From positions 1 through 10,155 of the forward strand of contig JAOZHK010000236.1 in assembly GCA_026014905.1 (NCBI GenBank): a stretch of DNA of 10,155 nt, read 5' to 3'. Positions 1 to 5,304 of the stretch are shown piece by piece. The stretch comes from Candidatus Bathyarchaeota archaeon. Lineage in GTDB: Archaea > Thermoproteota > Bathyarchaeia > RBG-16-48-13 > GCA-020355125. Under the pieces are notes generated by a model, which had not been told where the DNA came from, made no database searches, and worked only from the letters and a program-made list of their open reading frames with translations. A program made the translations under genes and the position numbers. Position 1 is the stretch's first letter, and each line of letters begins with the position of its first letter.

Positions 1-40
1 TTGTTAAGAACATTAAAAGGATATCATAAATAATATCGCG

Positions 41-50
41 TTTTTTAAAG
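41..50 (+). promoter_or_regulatory. probable TATA box of pyrF
   Basis: A T-rich TTTTTTAAAG element is centred about 43 bases before the preferred pyrF start at 89. That would place transcription initiation near 70-75 and leave a short leader containing the GTGAT ribosome-binding element. Recognised by pattern and spacing only. The rest of bases 1-78 shows nothing codable. Confidence 0.4.
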
Positions 51-78
51 TAGAACACATAATAACCTACCTTAACAT

Positions 79-83
79 GTGAT
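79..83 (+). promoter_or_regulatory. Shine-Dalgarno element GTGAT of pyrF
   Basis: GTGAT lies five bases before ATG 89 and matches the 3' part of the archaeal Shine-Dalgarno sequence GGAGGTGATC. The same element precedes the inositol-phosphate synthase and ribbon-helix-helix genes here. It overlaps the alternative TTG start at 83, and so favours ATG 89. Confidence 0.55.
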
Positions 84-88
84 TGAAT

Positions 89-862
89 ATGCCTGAATCC
101 CAGTTTCAAACTTATATTCGTCAATCTGTTGAACGACATAATTCCCGAATTGTGTTAGCTCTAGATCCTGTTGAAGCAGATCCTGATATCTTATTCCAGA
201 ACAGCCTGCACGTCATACAATCACTTGCACCATATCTGTGTGCCATTAAAATGAATCGTCACCTAATTCTACCTTTAGGTTTAGGTCCAAAAATATCTCT
301 GCTAATTCAAACAGCACATCAAGCTTATCTTCCAGTGATTATGGATTGTAAAGTTAACGACATAGGGAACACCAATCAAGTGATTACTCGACAATACTCC
401 CAAGCGGGGTTTGATGCCCTCACGGCCAATCCGTTTGTAGGCTGGGTTGATGGACTACAACCCGTATTTTCCTTAATGAGAGAATTGGGAAGAGGAGTAA
501 TCCTGCTAGTGTATATGAGTCACCAAAGCACGACGGAAGGCTATGGCCAGCAAGTCTTTGACGAGTCAACAAATAGTGTGCGCTTCCAGTACGAGATTTT
601 CGCGGAAAAAGCGAGAAAGTGGAAAGCAGATGGTGCAGTTGTGGGGGCGACATTTCCTGAAAAAATCGCGGAAGTGAGTCACATTTTAGGGGAAGACGTA
701 CCGATCTTTGCACCAGGCATAGGAACACAGGGGGGACGAATCGCAGCTGCAGCTCACGCTGGTGCTAATTACTTCATCATTGGAAGAAGCATACTGTTCT
801 CTCAGGACCCTATACACCGAGTTCAGGAATTCCAGCGAACAATAAACAAATATATGGGATAA
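89..862 (+). CDS. pyrF: orotidine-5'-phosphate decarboxylase
   Basis: Decarboxylates orotidine 5'-monophosphate to UMP, the last step of de novo pyrimidine synthesis; soluble TIM-barrel enzyme, active as a dimer. The 257-residue product shows the family landmarks in order: LALDP (Asp26), AIK (Lys54), and the catalytic D-x-K-x-x-D-I-x-N-T motif with Asp86, Lys88 and Asp91. The phosphate-binding part follows, with APGIGTQGG (about 208-216) and IGR (Arg233) near the end. Start ATG 89 is chosen over in-frame TTG 83 because GTGAT sits five bases upstream. The length (about 260) is somewhat longer than the shortest archaeal versions (about 210-230) and resembles the longer subfamily. The partner gene pyrE is in this window at 8955 but not adjacent. 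The next gene begins 57 bases downstream, so cotranscription is possible. Confidence 0.93.
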   Translation: MPESQFQTYIRQSVERHNSRIVLALDPVEADPDILFQNSLHVIQSLAPYLCAIKMNRHLILPLGLGPKISLLIQTAHQAYLPVIMDCKVNDIGNTNQVITRQYSQAGFDALTANPFVGWVDGLQPVFSLMRELGRGVILLVYMSHQSTTEGYGQQVFDESTNSVRFQYEIFAEKARKWKADGAVVGATFPEKIAEVSHILGEDVPIFAPGIGTQGGRIAAAAHAGANYFIIGRSILFSQDPIHRVQEFQRTINKYMG

Positions 863-882
863 TTCCCAATAAATAGAAATCA

Positions 883-890
883 TATTTTAT
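883..890 (+). promoter_or_regulatory. possible TATA box of inositol-phosphate synthase
   Basis: TATTTTAT is centred about 33 bases before ATG 920, a normal archaeal TATA-to-start distance for a very short leader. The gap to pyrF is only 57 bases, so readthrough from pyrF is an alternative. Confidence 0.4.
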
Positions 891-910
891 GATGATAAAA
901 TAGTCTTAAA

Positions 911-915
911 GTGAT
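911..915 (+). promoter_or_regulatory. Shine-Dalgarno element GTGAT, mimicking a GTG start
   Basis: GTGAT ends four bases before ATG 920. Its first three bases form an in-frame GTG that a gene finder may take as the start. The parallel with pyrF and the ribbon-helix-helix gene suggests it is instead the ribosome-binding site. Confidence 0.55.
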
Positions 916-919
916 TAAC

Positions 920-1993
920 ATGGACGATATTCGAGTAGCCATCATAGGCGTCGGAAATAGTGCGTCAGCACTTATACAAGGTGTTCATTACTACCAGAAC
1001 GCCCAAGATGATGAATTAGTCCCAGGTCTTCTTCATGTTAGATTTGGTGAATATCATGTGAATACTGTGAAGTTTGTTGCAGCATTCGACGTTGACTCTC
1101 GAAAAGTCGGGAACGATCTAGGCAAAGCCATCTATTCGGAGCCAAATAACACTAGAATATTCCAACAAGTTCCCCAACTAGGCATTGGCGTGATGAAAGG
1201 AAATCAGTTGGATGGGATCGGTAGATTTGTGAAAGATGTGGTAAAAGTTGATCCAGAGGATCCTCCGGTAAATGTAGCTGAGATACTCCGCGAAGCAGAA
1301 GCTGATCTCGTCATTAACTATCTCCCTGTTGGAAGTGAACAGGCAACCCAATGGTACGCTGAACAGGCTTTGAAAGCGGGTTGTGCATTCGTTAATTGTA
1401 TCCCCTCCTTTATTGCATCAACGCCCGCCTGGCAAGCTAAATTTACACAAGCAAAGCTCCCAGTAGCAGGTGATGATGTTATGAGTCAAGTCGGAGCCAC
1501 GGTTGTCCATAAAACTCTTGCCAAACTGATGGTTGATCGAGGCGCACTACTCGAGGAAAGTTATCAATTAAACATTGGTGGCGATACTGATTTTCTCAAT
1601 ATGGTTGAAGAAGAACGTTTAATCTCCAAGAGAGAGAGTAAAACCTCCGCGGTTCAAGCTCTCATTCCCTATAAAATTCCGATTAAAATTGGACCTAGCG
1701 ACTATATTGAATTTCTCGAAAACAAAAAAATCTGTTATATTTGGATTAAAGGGAAATATTTTGGTGATACTCCCGTTCGACTTGATGTCAAACTTGAAGT
1801 CACAGATTCTCCGAACAGTGCAGGTATTGTAATTGACGCCGTCCGAGCCACCAAGATCGCGTTAGACCGGGCAATCAGCGGTCCTCTAACAAGTATATCT
1901 GCTTATGCGTTCAAGCACCCGCCGATTCAAGCGCCATATGATGTAGCTAAAATCTGGGTGGAAGAATACATTCAGGGAAAAAGAGAGCGGTAA
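920..1993 (+). CDS. inositol-3-phosphate synthase (myo-inositol-1-phosphate synthase)
   Basis: NAD-dependent cyclisation of glucose 6-phosphate to inositol 3-phosphate (1L-myo-inositol 1-phosphate), the precursor of archaeal inositol phospholipids and of some inositol solutes. In the 357-residue product the N-terminal Rossmann nucleotide loop is GVGNSASA (residues 10-17). Further family signatures are GDDVMSQVGAT (184-194), GGDTDFLNM (220-228), SKRESKT (236-242) and DSPNSAG (296-302). Lys237 and Lys241, a lysine at 269/270 and Lys332 line up by spacing with the four active-site lysines described for the Archaeoglobus enzyme; that alignment was made by eye. One oddity is Met188, where I recall a lysine in most relatives (GDDxKSQ). 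Start ATG 920 is preferred to GTG 911 because GTGAT looks like the ribosome-binding site. Its stop directly abuts the stop of the converging ribbon-helix-helix gene. Confidence 0.92.
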   Translation: MDDIRVAIIGVGNSASALIQGVHYYQNAQDDELVPGLLHVRFGEYHVNTVKFVAAFDVDSRKVGNDLGKAIYSEPNNTRIFQQVPQLGIGVMKGNQLDGIGRFVKDVVKVDPEDPPVNVAEILREAEADLVINYLPVGSEQATQWYAEQALKAGCAFVNCIPSFIASTPAWQAKFTQAKLPVAGDDVMSQVGATVVHKTLAKLMVDRGALLEESYQLNIGGDTDFLNMVEEERLISKRESKTSAVQALIPYKIPIKIGPSDYIEFLENKKICYIWIKGKYFGDTPVRLDVKLEVTDSPNSAGIVIDAVRATKIALDRAISGPLTSISAYAFKHPPIQAPYDVAKIWVEEYIQGKRER

Positions 1994-2143
1994 TTAAATC
2001 TCAGTTCTCCATAATTCTCTTTTTAGCATATCCCGTACGGCAGTGCGAATTGCCGCGCTTCTACTTGGATACATTCCAGATTTTACCAAGTCGTCCAGTC
2101 CAGTAATGAGGGCTTCAGGAAGTTTGACCGTCACGAGTTTCAT
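1994..2143 (-). CDS. 49-residue ribbon-helix-helix (CopG/MetJ-type) DNA-binding protein
   Basis: A short gene easily missed by length cut-offs. It begins at ATG 2143 on the minus strand and encodes 49 residues ending in KRELWRTEI. The layout is that of a ribbon-helix-helix protein: a basic beta-strand (VTVKLPEALI, residues 4-13), a first helix rich in acidic and hydrophobic residues (LDDLVKSGMY), then SRSAAIRTAVRDMLKREL, typical of the second helix. Such proteins dimerise, and the paired N-terminal strands enter the DNA major groove. GTGAT, a Shine-Dalgarno element, lies three bases upstream of the ATG (2147-2151). It starts 45 bases after the trmB-type gene on the same strand, so the two regulators are probably cotranscribed. 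Its stop touches the stop of the inositol-phosphate synthase gene with no spacer. The target is unknown. No toxin gene is adjacent, so an antitoxin role is unlikely. Confidence 0.85.
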   Translation of the reverse strand: MKLVTVKLPEALITGLDDLVKSGMYPSRSAAIRTAVRDMLKRELWRTEI

Positions 2144-2188
2144 AGAATCACGATTTATCCTTTACGAGTATGGTATTCTTCGCGATAC

Positions 2189-2968
2189 TTATTCTTTTAG
2201 CCTGGATCCCTCACTTGCACTCAGAGTATCAGCCCACATATAATCAAAGTACTCTTTGGATAAACCCACTAACCCCAGATGGTCGGAGCAGATTGCTACC
2301 AGATCGGGGTCGGTTCCGACAATCAACATGACACTGCGACTATCCGAAATGATGCCATTACCAAACATTTGATTTTTCACACTTACATCTCCATAATTTT
2401 TAAGCTGGGCAACGACGTCGTCTCGTGTATCTCTAGTCACCATAAGCTTAAGGGATACGTTCAGTCGATTTAACCTATCTAGCTCAGGAAGGAAGAGATC
2501 AAACAGCATTTCTGGCAATCTTGCAGCCGCAATCATTAGCTCTCTCTTAGTCTCATTGAGCATTTCACCAATTCGAGCAAGAATATTAAACTCTCCTCGG
2601 ATGATCCAGATATCGGGCGTCTCCCGCACTTCATTTTTGTTATATAGTGGTTGGAGTTCACCTAAGATCTGGGCGATATTATCATCTAAAGTATGATTTA
2701 ACCGAAGTCGTGTTGCTTCGAGAGCTTCAGATGGTGACTTGGGATAGTATCGTTTTGGTCGTCCACTCTCCATTTCGACCCATCCTTTTTGCTCGAGACT
2801 TGTTAGAATGTTATAAATTTTCGAGTATGGTAAACCCGTTGCTTTACAAATCTGGGCTGCAGGACTGGGACCCGACTGCATCAGGTATTGATACGCTCGA
2901 CTTTCATAACTCGTTAACCCTAGATCATGCAAAGCTCGCTTCGTTTTCGCACTAATATTTGTTGCCAA
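2189..2968 (-). CDS. TrmB-family transcriptional regulator
   Basis: Archaeal DNA-binding regulator. The N-terminal part (about residues 8-80) is a winged helix: ALHDLGLTSYESRAYQYLM opens it, GLPYSKIYNILTSLEQKGWV is the recognition-helix region, and GRPKRYYP is the wing. A linking helix (about 80-115) is followed by a PLD-like TrmB domain (about 118-255) with WIIRGEFNIL near its start and a YFDYMW motif near the end. At about 259 residues it is shorter than the sugar-sensing TrmB of Thermococcales (about 340) and lacks room for the extra C-terminal sugar-binding domain, so its ligand is unknown. Start TTG 2968 is preferred because GGGGG lies six bases upstream and the shared TATA box predicts initiation near 2987. 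GTG 2989 or 2986 would add up to seven residues. Divergent from the Tes-like gene and probably autoregulated (inference). Confidence 0.88.
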   Translation of the reverse strand: MATNISAKTKRALHDLGLTSYESRAYQYLMQSGPSPAAQICKATGLPYSKIYNILTSLEQKGWVEMESGRPKRYYPKSPSEALEATRLRLNHTLDDNIAQILGELQPLYNKNEVRETPDIWIIRGEFNILARIGEMLNETKRELMIAAARLPEMLFDLFLPELDRLNRLNVSLKLMVTRDTRDDVVAQLKNYGDVSVKNQMFGNGIISDSRSVMLIVGTDPDLVAICSDHLGLVGLSKEYFDYMWADTLSASEGSRLKE

Positions 2969-2974
2969 ATCTTT

Positions 2975-2979
2975 CCCCC
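2975..2979 (-). promoter_or_regulatory. Shine-Dalgarno element of the TrmB-type gene
   Basis: On the minus strand a GGGGG run precedes TTG 2968 by six bases. It supports TTG 2968 over GTG 2989 or 2986, which lack a clear site upstream and fall at or before the predicted transcription start. Confidence 0.45.
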
Positions 2980-3000
2980 TTTTCACCACCTTGATAGTTT

Positions 3001-3017
3001 GGAAATTCCTTTATATA
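3001..3017. promoter_or_regulatory. shared bidirectional TATA box with adjacent inverted repeat
   Basis: TTTATATA (3010-3017) reads as a strong archaeal TATA box on the plus strand. On the minus strand the same bases read CTATATAAA. It lies almost exactly midway between TTG 2968 (TrmB-type, minus) and GTG 3059 (Tes-like, plus), about 45 bases from each, and would give leaders of about 19 bases on both sides. GGAA-A-TTCC at 3001-3009 is a perfect inverted repeat around one base, abutting the TATA box. It could serve as the TFB recognition element for the plus promoter or as an operator. Confidence 0.7.
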
Positions 3018-3047
3018 GCCTTAACTTTCAATATCCCAACTCGAAGT

Positions 3048-3053
3048 GGTGGT
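3048..3053 (+). promoter_or_regulatory. Shine-Dalgarno element GGTGGT of the Tes-like gene
   Basis: GGTGGTATC precedes GTG 3059 and closely resembles GGAGGTGATC, with five bases between GGTGGT and the start. It sets the start well downstream of the longest open frame, which runs back to 2927. Confidence 0.6.
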
Positions 3054-3058
3054 ATCGT

Positions 3059-4531
3059 GTGAAGCCTCTGAAAACGACAAGAAGCATTTGTCCAGAATGC
3101 TTCAAAGTCATTGATGCCAGAATTTATGAAAGCAACGGAGAAGTCTTTATCGAGAAAACGTGCCCTGAACATGGATTATATAAAGACGTCTACTGGGAAG
3201 ATGCAGCAGAATACAAGCGGGCACAAGAATTCACAGTTATGGGATCAGGCATTGAGAACCCGATGACCGCAACGGCTCATGGTCACCCCTTCGATTGTGG
3301 TCTATGTCCCCACCATAAAACTGAAACATGCCTAGGCATCATTGATGTTACTAATCGCTGTAACTTACGTTGCCCTGTTTGTTTTGCTAATGCCGCGGTA
3401 TCCGGAGTCGTCTATGAGCCGACACGGGAGCAAATAGCTACAATGTTGCAGCAGCTTCGCGACATTAAGCCTGTACCTGCAACAGCGCTCCAATTTAGTG
3501 GAGGCGAACCAACTGTCCGTGAAGATCTTCCAGACCTTATAAGATTAGCGAAGGAAGTGGGATTTGAACACATCGAAGTCAACACAAATGGTATCCGTCT
3601 CGCCCAAAGTGTTGACTATTGCCGAGAATTAGCTAATGCTGGTGCGAGTACTATATATTTACAGTTTGATGGCGTCACTCGCGAACCGTATATAGCTGCT
3701 CGAGGACTTGATCTCTTAGACACCAAACTCCAGGCGATCGAAAACTGTCGAAAAGCCGAAATTGATAGTGTTGTTCTCGTACCCACCATAGTTAAAGGCG
3801 TTAACGATCATCAACTAGGAGACATAATACGATTCGCAGCTCAAAACTTTGACGTCGTACGATGTGTTAACTTTCAACCCGTCTCGATAACTGGACGTAT
3901 CAACTACGAGAAACGAAGACAGATGCGCATTACCATACCTAAATGCATTAAACTCATAGAAGACCAAACCGATCACCAAATTCAAACAAGCGATTTTTAT
4001 CCTATCCCATGCGTTGTCCCAGTATCTCAAGCTGTTGGAGCGTTGAAAGGACGAAATTACGTCGATTTTACCGTCCATGAACATTGCGGAATGGCCACAT
4101 TCCTCTTCATCGAAGATGATAAACTTGTACCCATTACACAATATGCTAACGTTGATCAACTCTTAGAATCAATGAAAAAAGTAACCGAGCTTGCAGATAA
4201 AGGCGCAAAAACACGCGCCAAACTAAGATTACTTACGTCATCTCTCCGCCATGTCAAATTCGGCATGCTCAAACAATTGATGGAAGCTGTTCTGAATGAA
4301 GGCTCATACAGCGCGCTCGGGCAATTCATGCGGCGGATCCTCATGATCGGTATGATGCATTTTCAAGATCCATACAATTTCGATCTAGAGCGATTGGAAC
4401 GCTGTGGCATTCATTACGCTGTTCCAGACGGACGAGTTATCCCATTTTGTGCTATGAACAGCATTTATCGTACCCAGATCGAGCAGGAGTTTGGTACGCC
4501 ACTCTCGGACAATAAAAACGGTAAACAGTAA
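3059..4531 (+). CDS. Tes-like radical SAM protein (tetraether lipid synthase family)
   Basis: Radical SAM enzyme of the family containing archaeal Tes, which joins two diether lipids tail to tail into membrane-spanning tetraethers, and MJ0619-like relatives. The 490-residue product starts with a rubredoxin-like metal site: CPEC (Cys11, Cys14) and CPEHG (Cys35). A cysteine set at 80, 83 and 91 comes just before the radical SAM motif CNLRCPVC (Cys101, 105, 108). FSGGE (146-150) is the SAM-binding motif. Further cysteines at 318, 343 (EHCGMATF), 449 (ERCGIHY) and 464 (PDGRVIPFC) fit the extra iron-sulfur clusters of this family, and the length is close to known Tes proteins. Start GTG 3059 follows GGTGGT and a TATA box. 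The open frame extends to 2927, but that part overlaps the divergent promoter and is not family-like. It could be a paralogue with another C-C bond-forming substrate; assignment to the family is firm, to Tes itself moderate. Confidence 0.82.
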   Translation: MKPLKTTRSICPECFKVIDARIYESNGEVFIEKTCPEHGLYKDVYWEDAAEYKRAQEFTVMGSGIENPMTATAHGHPFDCGLCPHHKTETCLGIIDVTNRCNLRCPVCFANAAVSGVVYEPTREQIATMLQQLRDIKPVPATALQFSGGEPTVREDLPDLIRLAKEVGFEHIEVNTNGIRLAQSVDYCRELANAGASTIYLQFDGVTREPYIAARGLDLLDTKLQAIENCRKAEIDSVVLVPTIVKGVNDHQLGDIIRFAAQNFDVVRCVNFQPVSITGRINYEKRRQMRITIPKCIKLIEDQTDHQIQTSDFYPIPCVVPVSQAVGALKGRNYVDFTVHEHCGMATFLFIEDDKLVPITQYANVDQLLESMKKVTELADKGAKTRAKLRLLTSSLRHVKFGMLKQLMEAVLNEGSYSALGQFMRRILMIGMMHFQDPYNFDLERLERCGIHYAVPDGRVIPFCAMNSIYRTQIEQEFGTPLSDNKNGKQ

Positions 4532-4533
4532 CC

Positions 4534-4540
4534 TTTTATT
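4534..4540 (+). promoter_or_regulatory. probable TATA box of the eS25 gene
   Basis: TTTTATT starts three bases after the Tes-like stop codon and lies about 37 bases before ATG 4574. This allows eS25 its own promoter with a leader of about ten bases carrying AGGTG. Confidence 0.45.
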
Positions 4541-4562
4541 GTACTCTGAACTTCATGAAAAT

Positions 4563-4567
4563 AGGTG
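4563..4567 (+). promoter_or_regulatory. Shine-Dalgarno element AGGTG of the eS25 gene
   Basis: AGGTG ends six bases before ATG 4574. It contains the in-frame GTG at 4565, which would be an earlier start. The site and the family's usual MGG N-terminus both favour ATG 4574. Confidence 0.6.
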
Positions 4568-4573
4568 TATGAA

Positions 4574-4897
4574 ATGGGCGGAGCAAAGAAGATGTCTCTT
4601 AAACAAGCGGAAAAACAACAAGAATTAAGGGACCAAAAAATGCAAGGAGATCAGCGACGACGGCGAAGCGATATTCCCGAGAAAAAGCGTTTAGGAATTG
4701 ATTTACCGGATTTACAAGGGAAAGCTGCAAGCGACGATCTCAAAAAGATGAAAGCGATAACTCCCTATGCCATAGCCACAAAATACGATATTCGATTAAG
4801 TAAAGCAAAGAATATGCTTCACATCCTTGAGAAAAGAGGGCTCGTGAGTCTGGTTGCCTCAACCAATAATCTAAAAGTTTACCGATACATTGGATAA
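4574..4897 (+). CDS. rps25e: 30S ribosomal protein eS25
   Basis: Small-subunit ribosomal protein shared by eukaryotes and part of the archaea. The 107-residue product opens with MGGAKK and a long lysine-, glutamine- and arginine-rich tail (about 1-60) that would contact rRNA. A winged-helix eS25 domain follows, with ITPYAIATKYDIRLSKAK (about 68-85) and a C-terminal strand ending in VYRYIG. Start ATG 4574 is preferred to GTG 4565 because AGGTG is placed as ribosome-binding site and MGG is the normal N-terminus. It stands alone on the plus strand between the Tes-like gene and two minus-strand genes. Its presence supports a TACK/Asgard-type archaeon rather than a typical euryarchaeon. Confidence 0.93.
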   Translation: MGGAKKMSLKQAEKQQELRDQKMQGDQRRRRSDIPEKKRLGIDLPDLQGKAASDDLKKMKAITPYAIATKYDIRLSKAKNMLHILEKRGLVSLVASTNNLKVYRYIG

Positions 4898-4907
4898 ACT
4901 GACACAG

Positions 4908-5294
4908 TTAGCTACAATTATCTAGCTTGACTCGATCCACTTGGATCTGAGTTCCCATTCGTATTTGTTTAAACTCGTCGAGTGGACTAACAATTTTTCC
5001 CACGATATTCATAGGACTATACGCACGTGCATCTTGGAAAAAGAAGCAAAGACTATTTCCCAAGAGCCAATACGCAATATCACCCTGAGTAAGTGTTTGC
5101 GTCGCTTTTTCACTACCGATTCGAATTGGGAGGGATAGATAGAATCCTCCTGGAAGAGCTGATGCACGCCCCGACATTGGAAGGTTTCGTAGAATTCGCT
5201 CAACCGTGCGTGGAGCCAGAAATCGTCGTAATTCTCCAAAGTATTCGAATTGATCTGTTGTGCGAATGACGATGCGATGTCTTGAGGTGGACAA
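4908..5294 (-). CDS. cyclophilin-like fold protein (TM1367/DUF369 type)
   Basis: A 128-residue protein recognised as the small cyclophilin-like family of archaea and some bacteria (TM1367 type). Family features seen are an N-terminal strand block, PGGFYLSLPIRIGSEKATQT (about 48-67), GDIAYWLLGNSLCFFF (about 72-87) and SPMNIVGKIVSPLDEF (about 93-108). The fold resembles peptidyl-prolyl isomerases, but the active-site residues of true cyclophilins are not evident and the family's function is unknown. TTG 5294 is the start: AGGTG (5300-5304) lies five bases upstream and overlaps the TAG stop of the aminotransferase gene. Translation of the two is therefore probably coupled within one operon, with eight bases between the genes. 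Its stop lies ten bases from that of eS25 on the other strand. Confidence 0.8.
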   Translation of the reverse strand: MSTSRHRIVIRTTDQFEYFGELRRFLAPRTVERILRNLPMSGRASALPGGFYLSLPIRIGSEKATQTLTQGDIAYWLLGNSLCFFFQDARAYSPMNIVGKIVSPLDEFKQIRMGTQIQVDRVKLDNCS

Positions 5295-5299
5295 CCGAG

Positions 5300-5304
5300 C
5301 ACCT
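5300..5304 (-). promoter_or_regulatory. Shine-Dalgarno element overlapping the aminotransferase stop
   Basis: On the minus strand AAATAGGTG holds both the TAG stop of the aminotransferase gene and an AGGTG site for TTG 5294, five bases ahead. This decides the start of the cyclophilin-like gene and implies coupled translation. Confidence 0.55.

Noticed and set aside
77..82. ATG-TGA minimal upstream reading frame before pyrF
   Set aside because: It could be a start-stop element, but it coincides with the GTGAT ribosome-binding site and needs no separate explanation.
1994..2143. Antitoxin reading of the ribbon-helix-helix protein
   Set aside because: No small toxin-like gene lies beside it; its neighbours are inositol-phosphate synthase and a TrmB-type regulator.
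2043..2243. 66-codon open frame on the plus strand with GTG start
   Set aside because: It lies opposite the ribbon-helix-helix gene and the end of the TrmB-type gene, has no family resemblance, and the minus-strand readings explain the bases.
2927..3058. N-terminal extension of the Tes-like frame
   Set aside because: It overlaps the divergent TrmB-type gene and the promoter, would begin upstream of the TATA box, and its residues do not look like the family; GTG 3059 has a good ribosome-binding site.
5009..5302. 97-codon minus-strand frame and several plus-strand frames under the aminotransferase
   Set aside because: All are shadows of the clearly recognisable cyclophilin-like and aminotransferase genes.
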